A stretch of 5,260 bases of DNA. It comes from Gammaproteobacteria bacterium (GTDB lineage Bacteria > Pseudomonadota > Gammaproteobacteria > Pseudomonadales > Azotimanducaceae). This document shows, in pieces, positions 1 through 5,260 of the stretch. Both the position numbers and the translations under genes were made by a program. The notes below the pieces were generated by a model. The model did no database searches, had not been told where the DNA came from, and saw only the letters and a list, made by a program, of their open reading frames with translations. Position 1 is the stretch's first letter, and each line of letters opens with the position of its first letter. The stretch spans positions 1-5,260 of the forward strand of contig JAPUFN010000010.1 in the NCBI GenBank assembly GCA_027293665.1. Reading direction: 5' to 3'.

Positions 1-441
1 GCCCTGGAAATCGTTGATGATGATCCCGTTGCGCGCCGCATTGACGGCGGGCTCGACGAGCCTGGCCAGCGGCAACGTGGCAAGTGCCTCATGCACTGCA
101 AATATCCCGGCGACGCTACCGGGAACGGCTGCGCTGCCAAGGCCGATGTGGAAGGTCTGTGTTGCGGTGCCGAAGTTTGCTTCGATCGGGTATAGCTCCT
201 GATCAGCGGCACGCCGCAGTGGCGTTTGCGGAAAAAAGTCATAAATTCGCGGTGCTGTGCCCTGCGCCTGCGCCAGCAGAAAGCCGCCACCGCCGAGGGA
301 GGCGAGCACCGGTTCCGTGACACAGGCCATGAGCTGTGCTGCGATGATGGCATCGAACGCATTGCCGCCATCGAGCAGAATCTCTTCGGCAGCTGCCGCG
401 GTCTGCGGGTGGCCGCAGGCAATGGCACCCAGGATCGACAC
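1..441 (-). CDS. Gamma-glutamyltransferase-family (Ntn-hydrolase) protein, N-terminal part, gene cut by the left window edge
   Basis: Only the first 147 codons are present; the C-terminal part, including the self-cleavage Thr that makes the mature nucleophile in this family, lies outside the window. Reading from the GTG at 441-439, the protein shows GGT landmarks in order: CGHPQTA (residues 9-15), DGGNAFDA (24-31), a TEP then GGGGF loop (about 42-54), AVPGSVAG (about 106-113) and LVEPAVNAARNG (about 126-137). The GTG is preferred because GGGGA lies 6 bases upstream and an in-frame stop lies 7 codons upstream. Homology begins almost at residue 1, so there is no signal peptide and a cytoplasmic location is inferred, unlike classical periplasmic GGTs. 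Where classical GGTs have DFREMAP, whose Arg holds the gamma-glutamyl carboxylate, this protein has DFFPQTP. Glutathione may therefore not be the substrate. It follows the hydrolase by 18 bases, so co-transcription is likely. Family assignment is firm; substrate is unknown. Confidence 0.85.
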   Translation of the reverse strand, partial: MSILGAIACGHPQTAAAAEEILLDGGNAFDAIIAAQLMACVTEPVLASLGGGGFLLAQAQGTAPRIYDFFPQTPLRRAADQELYPIEANFGTATQTFHIGLGSAAVPGSVAGIFAVHEALATLPLARLVEPAVNAARNGIIINDFQG

Positions 442-447
442 TAATAT

Positions 448-452
448 TCCCC
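448..452 (-). promoter_or_regulatory. Ribosome binding site of the GGT-like gene
   Basis: The minus strand reads GGGGA, then a 6-base spacer (atatta), then GTG. It lies wholly in the 18-base gap after the hydrolase stop. It decides the start in favour of the GTG, since no ATG exists between the upstream in-frame stop and this point. Confidence 0.6.
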
Positions 453-459
453 GCTTGTT

Positions 460-1497
460 TCAGTTGGTTGAGGTCGGCCAGAGTTCGGGATGCCGCTGCG
501 CCAGCCAGCCAAAGAGCGCTGCGTTCACATCCAGTGGTCGTTCCTGCGCCATCCAGTGGCCGCTGTACACCAGTTTCTCGGTCAGTTGCCGGCATCGCGC
601 CCGCATTGGCACCGCCAGCTGCGAATTGATGCAGTCACAGGTGTAGTCGTACTGCGCGGCGAGAAACAGTACCGGCATGTCGAGGTGACCGTCGTTGACG
701 ACCTCTTCGGCGTACTCGGCGTTCGCGGCATGATTCATGTAAACCGAGTTGGGTCCGAAGAATCCGTTCTCTTCGAGTGAGTCGGCATAGACGCTCAACT
801 CATCGGCGCTGATCACGTCTGCGTCCCTCGGCAGGTCGGGTGCCTCGCCCGTATCGCCAAACCAGCCGCCATTGAGTCGCGTCATGGCCGTCCCGGCGGG
901 CAGACCGAAACCGTCCGGATTGCCCTTGCGGAAAAGGAGTTTCACGGTGTTGTAGGCATTTGCCTCCATCTCGGCCTGGGCCGCGGCGAACTGCTCTTCA
1001 TAGAAGAGCTGGTACTCCCACTGGCCAGCCGGGTACTCGGCTGCGGGATAGATTTCGCGATTGACGAGAGCCACACAGGCGTCCAGCCCGCGCTCCAGGG
1101 TGTAATAGGGCACGCAGAGATTGGCCACGCCGTGACAGCGCTCGGGATGGTGACTGGCGATGCACCAGACGGTTGCTGCACCCCAGTCGTGGCCGATCCA
1201 GATCGCGCGTTGCGCGCCCAGTGAGTCGAGCAGATTCAACATGTCGCTGACGTAGAGTGATTGGGCGTAGTCCCCGTGCGTCGGATACACATTGGAGCCG
1301 CCGTAACCGCGCATATCCGGGGCGATGGCGCGAAAGCCGAGAGCCGCGGCGGCGCGCAGTTGGTGACGCCAGCTCAAGGCCAGTTCCGGCCAGCCATGCA
1401 CGAAAATCAGCAGTGGACCTGCTGCGGGACCGGCGGCCAGATAGCGAGTGTGGTGTCCCGCCTGGTTGAGGGTGTGCTCTTCGAAGGGTTCCTGCAT
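460..1497 (-). CDS. Alpha/beta hydrolase of the soluble epoxide hydrolase type
   Basis: A 345-residue protein of normal length for a bacterial epoxide hydrolase, with no signal peptide, so probably cytoplasmic. The oxyanion-hole motif HGWP is at residues 34-37, followed by ELALSWRHQ as in this family, and DMRGYGGS is at 61-68. The nucleophile elbow GHDWG (102-106) puts Asp104 as nucleophile; Asp rather than Ser indicates epoxide hydrolase or dehalogenase chemistry instead of an esterase. Asp284 (or Asp288) is the probable acid and His314 in SGHWMAQERP the catalytic base. The lid has candidate ring-opening tyrosines Tyr166 (or Tyr162) and Tyr253, the latter in GPNSVYMN, equivalent to the family's GPLNWYRN-like segment. 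Both tyrosines favour epoxide hydrolase over haloalkane dehalogenase. The start is the ATG at 1497-1495, with a weak GAGG four bases upstream. It is first of a pair with the GGT-like gene and divergent from the MerC-like gene. The physiological substrate cannot be read from sequence. Confidence 0.92.
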   Translation of the reverse strand: MQEPFEEHTLNQAGHHTRYLAAGPAAGPLLIFVHGWPELALSWRHQLRAAAALGFRAIAPDMRGYGGSNVYPTHGDYAQSLYVSDMLNLLDSLGAQRAIWIGHDWGAATVWCIASHHPERCHGVANLCVPYYTLERGLDACVALVNREIYPAAEYPAGQWEYQLFYEEQFAAAQAEMEANAYNTVKLLFRKGNPDGFGLPAGTAMTRLNGGWFGDTGEAPDLPRDADVISADELSVYADSLEENGFFGPNSVYMNHAANAEYAEEVVNDGHLDMPVLFLAAQYDYTCDCINSQLAVPMRARCRQLTEKLVYSGHWMAQERPLDVNAALFGWLAQRHPELWPTSTN

Positions 1498-1576
1498 TTT
1501 GCCTCACCGGTTTCGTGCTCATGATAGCGGCAATCAGCAGCGTGGTGAAAAACACGAAGTAGCGGGGCCGTAGATT

Positions 1577-1601
1577 GCGTGGTATAACACCACGCTTTTT
1601 T
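1577..1601 (+). terminator. Terminator-like hairpin plus T6 in the leader of the MerC-like gene (possible attenuator or operator)
   Basis: GCGTGGT (1577-1583) pairs perfectly with ACCACGC (1589-1595) around a 5-base loop ATAAC, and six T follow (1596-1601). This is a textbook rho-independent terminator in the plus direction only. No plus-strand gene lies upstream within the window, so it would act on antisense transcripts or on the leader of the gene starting 14 bases later. The alternative is that the dyad is a protein-binding operator, because the loop and arm contain an extended -10 promoter. The structure is certain as sequence; its role is not. Confidence 0.5.
1580..1588 (+). promoter_or_regulatory. 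Candidate extended -10 promoter for the MerC-like gene
   Basis: TG, one base, then TATAAC (5 of 6 matches to TATAAT) forms an extended -10. The spot 17 bases upstream has no good -35, which is tolerated in extended -10 promoters. Transcription would start near 1595, giving a leader of about 20 bases with the GGGA ribosome site. The element is embedded in the perfect-arm dyad 1577-1595, so a dimeric repressor bound there would block it. In this model the hairpin is not a terminator. Confidence 0.4.
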
Positions 1602-1615
1602 ACGGGATCATCGCA

Positions 1616-2014
1616 TTGGCACACGCCCATACCGTGCACAACGACAGACTCGATAGACTGGCCATTGCGCTTTCCGCATTGTGCCTGCTGCATTGTCTGG
1701 CGATCCCACTTGCCGTGCTCGCAGCGCCCGCCGTGACCGTCTGGTTAAGTGGCACCGAAACCGCCGTGCATTGGGCATTGCTTGCCCTGGCAGTCCCGCT
1801 GAGTATCTGGGCCTATTCACGGGGTTATCGGCGTCATGGTGGGGTTGCAGCTACCGTGCTTGGCGGCCTGGGGCTTGCGCTCATGTTAGTTGGCGTATCG
1901 CACCTGCTCGCGGCGAATTGGGAGATCCCGCTCACACTCGTCGGGGTGGTCATGGTCAGTGTCGGTCACGGCATGAACATCCACCGCTGTCGGCAAGCCC
2001 ACACTGCAGTTTGA
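1616..2014 (+). CDS. MerC-domain small inner-membrane protein
   Basis: A 132-residue protein with about four membrane segments (roughly 16-44, 49-69, 76-99 and 103-120), the size and layout of MerC-domain proteins. The first segment carries SALCLLHCLAIP with Cys23 and Cys27, in the position of the metal-binding Cys pair of transposon MerC (there spaced more tightly). The C-terminus GHGMNIHRCRQAH adds a cytosolic His/Cys cluster including Cys125, and the N-terminus AHAHTVH is also His-rich, suggesting metal binding. The start is a TTG, with GGGA 8 bases upstream; no ATG is available near the N-terminus, and a GTG at codon 7 is a weaker alternative. No merR, merT, merP or merA is nearby, so mercury resistance should not be assumed; a role with zinc or another soft metal is equally open. 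It stands alone, divergent from the hydrolase and convergent with the DUF6702-like gene. Confidence 0.85.
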   Translation: MAHAHTVHNDRLDRLAIALSALCLLHCLAIPLAVLAAPAVTVWLSGTETAVHWALLALAVPLSIWAYSRGYRRHGGVAATVLGGLGLALMLVGVSHLLAANWEIPLTLVGVVMVSVGHGMNIHRCRQAHTAV

Positions 2015-2029
2015 ACAGCGATCTTTTGT

Positions 2030-2092
2030 AGTTCAGGCGCAGCCGCTCGAAGTTCAGGCGCGGCCGCTAGAAGCTCAGGCTCAGGCGCGTGG
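2030..2092. repeat. 21-bp tandem repeat, two good copies plus one degenerate, at the convergent 3' ends
   Basis: Copies at 2030-2050 and 2051-2071 differ at two positions; both begin AGTTCAGGCGC and end in GCCGCT plus three bases. A degenerate third copy at 2072-2092 (AGCTCAGGCTCAGGCGCGTGG, shown here in two parts: AGCTCAGGCT then CAGGCGCGTGG) lies inside the DUF6702-like gene. The period is seven codons. On the minus strand the copies continue that gene's frame past its TAG stop, so its present C-terminus sits within the array. The gap 2015-2066 between the convergent genes holds only this array; I see no terminator with a T-run there. Confidence 0.8.
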
Positions 2093-2591
2093 CGGCGCCG
2101 CGAAAGGTCAGAGTGCGCACGCTACCGGTGTGCTCGACGTTCACTGTGTTCACCTGGTCATCCCAGATGTCGCGTAATGCGCGGTGACTGATCTGTAGTC
2201 CAGACAGGCGCAGCGCTGGAAAGGCCACGGTCTGGTAGACCCAGAGAAATTCGCCATCAAGCTCTGTGCCGCGCAGTTCCAGAGGTAGCCGCTCACCATC
2301 GGGGGCATAGATCTCAAAGCGCTCATGAACGTAGATGGCAAATCGCTGCCGGTCGTCTGCGGTGCCCACAAGATCAGCACCTCTACCGGCGATCTGGCCT
2401 ACCACCTGCTCGGCGTCATGCAGGAAAAATCTGTGCATGATTTCGATGCGCTCGGTTCGCTCGTTGAATAGAACAGTCGTCATGGCCGCGCGCATCTGGT
2501 GAGCTGAAAGCGGCAGCGCAAGCGAACTCAGCAAGATGGAGATGACGATCAGCGTGCGCCTGGTACGTTGGTCGTCCGGTGTGCGGGTCAA
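2067..2591 (-). CDS. Exported small protein resembling the DUF6702 family
   Basis: A 174-residue protein. Residues 11-30 (RRT then a hydrophobic run ending in LSA) form a signal peptide, with probable cleavage before His31, so it is exported. The mature part has the segment IEIMHRFFLHDAE (49-61), then predicted beta strands, and DIWDDQVNTVNVE (141-153); these two resemble the conserved blocks I recall for DUF6702. No enzymatic motif is visible and the function of the family is unknown. The start is the TTG at 2591-2589: there is no ATG or GTG between the upstream in-frame stop and the signal peptide. That upstream stop is the stop of the M1 peptidase, 36 bases before, so the genes are an operon and the small protein is probably an accessory of the peptidase. 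Its 5' end lies in a 20-bp repeat array and its 3' end in a 21-bp array. Family assignment is moderate. Confidence 0.75.
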   Translation of the reverse strand: MTRTPDDQRTRRTLIVISILLSSLALPLSAHQMRAAMTTVLFNERTERIEIMHRFFLHDAEQVVGQIAGRGADLVGTADDRQRFAIYVHERFEIYAPDGERLPLELRGTELDGEFLWVYQTVAFPALRLSGLQISHRALRDIWDDQVNTVNVEHTGSVRTLTFRGAATRLSLSF

Positions 2592-2640
2592 TCGACCGCC
2601 GTCCTGGTCAATCGACCACTGTCCGGGTCACTCGACCACC
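2581..2640. repeat. Three 20-bp direct repeats at the M1 peptidase / DUF6702-like junction
   Basis: Units at 2581-2600, 2601-2620 and 2621-2640 share the pattern GT-C-GGTCA-TCGACC (for example the last is GTCCGGGTCACTCGACCACC). On the minus strand each unit contains the near-palindrome GGTCGA(T/G)TGACC. The array carries the peptidase stop in the unit at 2621-2640 and the TTG start of the next gene in the unit at 2581-2600. Weak similarity continues into codons 5-8 of the DUF6702-like gene, suggesting a decayed further copy. Confidence 0.9.
2588..2631 (-). other. Two overlapping mini-ORFs linking the peptidase stop to the next start
   Basis: On the minus strand the peptidase stop TGA (2630-2628) overlaps a GTG (2631-2629), which opens a 7-residue ORF, MTRTVVD, ending at 2608. 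Its stop overlaps a TTG (2611-2609), which opens MTRTAVD, ending at 2588. That stop overlaps the TTG (2591-2589) of the DUF6702-like gene, which begins MTRTPDD. The three N-termini are near-identical because they come from the repeat. Whether ribosomes use them is unknown; they could pass terminating ribosomes stepwise to the third start. Confidence 0.5.
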
Positions 2641-5198
2641 TTCAGCGGCACCAGTTCGTCGCCACTGGAGCGAACGACGGGAGCGGAGTCAGGACCGTCA
2701 GTCTTTACTGCATCGGTTTTCAATTCGGTCTTCATGTCCTGCATGAGATCACGTTGCTGGATTGCCTGCGGCGACTCGGGTGGGTCGAAAATCTCAAGGC
2801 GCGAAGGGATGATCTTGCGCGGATAGTGATTGTTCGAGACATCGACATCGGCCGTCTCCCAGTGTGGGTCGACTTCAACAGATTCGATGTCTTTCAGCCG
2901 TACGATCAGTTTTTTCAGGCTTACCGGATTTCTTCGCCAGATCTCGGCAGGCAGATAGAGTTCCTCGGTGCTGGCATCGGTATAAACGAACTTCAGGATG
3001 ATCGGCATGACAAGACCGCCGACGTTCGAAAATTCGAGCACGTAGAAGTTGGCGTTCTGCGCAATTGCTTTCTCAAGCGCTTCCCGCTTCCACATGGGAT
3101 TGCTTTCCAGCGGTTCTTCCAACTCTTGCAGATATTCCTGAAAAGCGTTGCGGTCCTTGTTCGAAACGGTGAACTTGTCGTTCTCGTTGTAGAAGTCTGC
3201 GAGATCCGGCATGCGCTCCACTCGAGACGGTCGATTCTCCGCTGCGTTGTTCATGTCCGTTCGCGATTCCGGCTCATCGAGATACTCCTGGCGCAAATAG
3301 GGGTATTCAACCTCCGGGTCTTGCGTGTTCACTTTCATCTTCGTGATCTTATCGATCGATATATCGACGTGGTCTGTCGTATAGAACCAGCCGTGCCAGA
3401 ACCAGTCGAGGTCGACGCCCGATGCTTCCTCCAGCGTTCTGAAGAGATCGTAAGGGGTGGGCCGTTTGAACATCCAGCGTTGAGCGTACTCGCGGAACGC
3501 AAAATCGAAGAGTTCACGGCCGAGCACGGTTTCCCTTAATACGTTCAGCGCGGTTGCCGGCTTGCCGTATGCGTTGTTGCCGAACTGGAGAATGGACTCC
3601 GAGTTGGTCATGATCGGCACCTGGTTTTCGCTTTTCATGTAGTCGACGATCCAGCGTGGCTCACCGCGCCTGGAAGGGTAGTCGTCCTCCCATTCCTGCT
3701 CGGCTATGAACTGTAGAAACGAATTCAACCCTTCATCCATCCAGGTCCACTGCCGTTCATCGGAATTGACGACCATCGGAAAATAGGTGTGCCCTACCTC
3801 GTGAATGACCACGCCGACCAGAAAACTCTTCTCGTTTCTGGAATAGGTGCGTTCGCCGTCGTCCTGCAGTTCAGTGCGCGGACCGTTGAAGGTAATCATC
3901 GGGTATTCCATACCGCCGACTGGACCGTTGATGGATTGGGCGGTTGGATATGGATAGGGAAATGAAAATCGGGAGTACACCTCCATCGTGTGTATGACAG
4001 CTTGCGTTGAGTAGCGTGACCACAGCGGGTCGCCTTCTTTCGGGAAAAAAGACATCGCCATCACGAAGGGCATCGCACTGTCGTCCTGCCGGTAGCCTTG
4101 CGCATCCCAGATAAATTTTCGCGAAGAGGCCCAGGCAAAATCACGAACGTTGACTGCTTTGAAGCGCCAGGTTTTCATATCGGTTGCGCGGTTTTTCTCG
4201 TTGCCGAGCGCCTCCGCCGGCGTGACGATATAGACGGGCCGATCTGCCGTTGCCGCCTCCTTCATGCGTTCGCGTTGCAACCTGCTTAGAACGTTGCCTG
4301 CGTTTTCCAGTGTGCCGGTTGCGGCAACAGTGTGATCGGCAGGTACGCTGATCGATACGTCATAGTTGCCGAACTCCAGCGTGAACTCACCGCGGCCGAG
4401 AAACTGCTTGTTGTGCCAGCCCTCGTAGTCGGAGTAGACGACCATACGGGGAAACCACTGCGCAATGAGGAAGATATCGTTGCCATCGGCTGCAAAGTGT
4501 TCGTAACCACCCCGTGCCCTCACCGCGTTTTCTTCGACCAGCCGGTAGTTCCAGTCAATGCTGAAACGGATGCTCTGACCGCTGGCCAGCGGCTTTGCCA
4601 GATCGATGCGCAGCAGCGTGCCGACGATCGTGTGCGCAAGGCTCTGACCGCTGCTTTCCACCCGGGTGATGTTGTAGCCGCCATCGAATTCGGCCATGAA
4701 CTGCAACTGACGCAGTTCGTAAAACGTCAGCTTCTCGCTTTCGCTCAGGGTCTGCGTCCGATTGCCGATTGAATCCTCGCGAAAAACGTTCTGGTCGAGC
4801 TGCAGCCACAGGTACTTCAACGAATCCGGTGAATTGTTTTTATAGGTGACAGACTCGCTGCCGGTGATTTTGCGCTCTGCCTCGTTGAGGCTGACGTCAA
4901 TTTTGTAGTCTGCCTGTTGCTGCCAGTATTCGTGCGCGGGTTGTCCTGCCGCGTTGCGATAAGCATTGGGCGTTGGCCAGATTTCATCGAGCTGGCGGAA
5001 TTTGTCGACAAACTCGCCTTTGGTCTGCGCCACGGGATTGGCAGTTGCGAGCCCGGTAGCGCAAGCGAGCAGAATCGATGCCGTCAGAAACGCTGTGAAC
5101 CGTTGCACATTGGTGTTCGATCGCACAATCCTGTGGGTTGTGGATTTACCTGTCGTGGTGGTCATCGGATTTTTATTCTCGTCGCAAAACAGTGACAT
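2628..5198 (-). CDS. M1-family zinc metallopeptidase (gluzincin aminopeptidase type), exported
   Basis: An 856-residue protein that should remove N-terminal residues from peptides in the periplasm or outside the cell. The N-terminal part of the fold (about 90-300) is the beta-rich M1 domain. The substrate-anchoring motif GGMEYP is at 428-433. The zinc site is HEVGH (466-470) followed, exactly 18 residues later, by Glu489 in WMDEGL. Tyr544 in AYGKPATAL fits the catalytic Tyr of the family. Thus the active site is complete. A C-terminal region (about 610-856) holds an acidic linker and a beta-rich segment around NVGGLVMPIILKFVY (725-739). The export signal is residues about 33-53, QRFTAFLTASILLAC then ATGLATA; cleavage before Asn54 or lipidation at Cys46 (LLAC lipobox) are both possible. 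The start is uncertain: the ATG at 5198 gives a long n-region; the ATG at 5165 and the GTG at 5108 give more typical signal peptides but poor ribosome sites. First gene of an operon with the DUF6702-like gene. Confidence 0.95.
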   Translation of the reverse strand: MSLFCDENKNPMTTTTGKSTTHRIVRSNTNVQRFTAFLTASILLACATGLATANPVAQTKGEFVDKFRQLDEIWPTPNAYRNAAGQPAHEYWQQQADYKIDVSLNEAERKITGSESVTYKNNSPDSLKYLWLQLDQNVFREDSIGNRTQTLSESEKLTFYELRQLQFMAEFDGGYNITRVESSGQSLAHTIVGTLLRIDLAKPLASGQSIRFSIDWNYRLVEENAVRARGGYEHFAADGNDIFLIAQWFPRMVVYSDYEGWHNKQFLGRGEFTLEFGNYDVSISVPADHTVAATGTLENAGNVLSRLQRERMKEAATADRPVYIVTPAEALGNEKNRATDMKTWRFKAVNVRDFAWASSRKFIWDAQGYRQDDSAMPFVMAMSFFPKEGDPLWSRYSTQAVIHTMEVYSRFSFPYPYPTAQSINGPVGGMEYPMITFNGPRTELQDDGERTYSRNEKSFLVGVVIHEVGHTYFPMVVNSDERQWTWMDEGLNSFLQFIAEQEWEDDYPSRRGEPRWIVDYMKSENQVPIMTNSESILQFGNNAYGKPATALNVLRETVLGRELFDFAFREYAQRWMFKRPTPYDLFRTLEEASGVDLDWFWHGWFYTTDHVDISIDKITKMKVNTQDPEVEYPYLRQEYLDEPESRTDMNNAAENRPSRVERMPDLADFYNENDKFTVSNKDRNAFQEYLQELEEPLESNPMWKREALEKAIAQNANFYVLEFSNVGGLVMPIILKFVYTDASTEELYLPAEIWRRNPVSLKKLIVRLKDIESVEVDPHWETADVDVSNNHYPRKIIPSRLEIFDPPESPQAIQQRDLMQDMKTELKTDAVKTDGPDSAPVVRSSGDELVPLKVVE

Positions 5199-5260
5199 CC
5201 GGAAAACTCTTTGACTATCATCCGGAGTAGCGCAATTAGCGTATCTGAGTGGGGAGAAAG
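5199..5260 (-). other. Upstream region of the M1 peptidase operon
   Basis: The 62 bases before the peptidase start hold no gene. TCCGGATG occurs twice on the minus strand, once at the start codon itself and once about 25 bases upstream. A weak AGAG lies 8 bases before the ATG. I could not assign a -35/-10 pair with confidence, and the promoter may lie beyond the window edge. Confidence 0.4.

Larger units (their letters stand above)
1498..1615. other. Divergent intergenic control region between the hydrolase and MerC-like genes
   Basis: These 118 bases carry the 5' ends of both outward-facing genes. They hold the dyad and T-run at 1577-1601, a second copy of GCGTGGTG at 1540-1547, and a TG-G-TATAAC extended -10 at 1580-1588 reading rightward. 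A GGGA ribosome site at 1604-1607 lies 8 bases before the TTG of the MerC-like gene. For the leftward hydrolase I found only a poor promoter candidate (TATCAT near 1520 with no convincing -35), so its promoter is not assigned. Confidence 0.6.

Noticed and set aside
239..595. Minus-strand 118-codon frame across the hydrolase/GGT junction
   Set aside because: It is out of frame with both genes, and both have family motifs in other frames.
998..1693. Minus-strand frame of 231 codons running through the divergent region, with a hydrophobic stretch YFVFFTTLLIAAI
   Set aside because: Most of it is an out-of-frame shadow of the epoxide hydrolase. The hydrophobic stretch is out of frame with the hydrolase ATG and continues into low-complexity Arg/Ser-rich translation, so it is not a signal peptide or separate gene.
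1616..2014. Mercury-resistance operon
   Set aside because: Only a MerC-domain gene is present; no merR, merT, merP or merA frame exists in the window.
2030..2071. Bidirectional terminator between the convergent genes
   Set aside because: The GC-rich palindrome GCGGCCGC at 2060-2067 has no T-run on either strand, and no longer stem was found.
2581..2640. CRISPR-like or mobile-element terminal repeats
   Set aside because: The units are directly adjacent with no spacers and no transposase or cas gene is present; they are plain tandem duplications at a gene junction.
2568..3539. Long plus-strand open frame of 323 codons opposite the peptidase C-terminal part
   Set aside because: It lies antisense to a well-supported M1 peptidase, shows no recognisable domain, and its composition is what the reverse complement of a GC-biased gene gives.
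4332..4772. Plus-strand 146-codon frame inside the peptidase
   Set aside because: Antisense shadow without ribosome site or family resemblance.

Overview
The window looks like moderately GC-rich bacterial chromosome. It is probably from a proteobacterium, and a marine or soil gammaproteobacterium is my best guess. That rests on gene content and codon style only, because no rRNA or phylogenetic marker is present. There are five protein genes and no tRNA, rRNA, insertion sequence, CRISPR array or phage gene.

Left part (1-1497, minus strand): an epoxide-hydrolase-type alpha/beta hydrolase is followed 18 bases later by the first 147 codons of a gamma-glutamyltransferase-family protein, which runs off the left edge. 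The two are almost certainly co-transcribed. The GGT-like protein starts with no signal peptide, and the position of the substrate-binding Arg of classical GGTs is not Arg.

Middle (1498-2066): a 118-base divergent control region separates the hydrolase from a small MerC-domain membrane protein on the plus strand. This region holds a strong 7-bp dyad followed by six T. It can be read as a terminator or attenuator, since an upstream segment could compete for its right arm. It can also be read as an operator lying over an extended -10 promoter. The MerC-like gene has no mer operon around it. It runs convergently into the next gene across a short tract of 21-bp repeats.

Right part (2067-5198, minus strand): a large exported M1-family zinc metallopeptidase (856 codons, complete active site) is followed by a small exported protein resembling the DUF6702 family. 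Their junction is made of three 20-bp direct repeats. Each repeat carries an overlapping start/stop tetranucleotide (GTGA or TTGA), so the peptidase stop leads through two 7-residue mini-ORFs into the TTG start of the small protein. This apparent ladder of stop-start overlaps is the most unusual structure in the window.

The M1 peptidase and DUF6702-like protein probably act together outside the cytoplasm. The hydrolase and GGT-like pair suggests small-molecule catabolism or detoxification with an unknown substrate. I see no complete new defence or mobile system. The novelty here is in gene-junction architecture and regulation.
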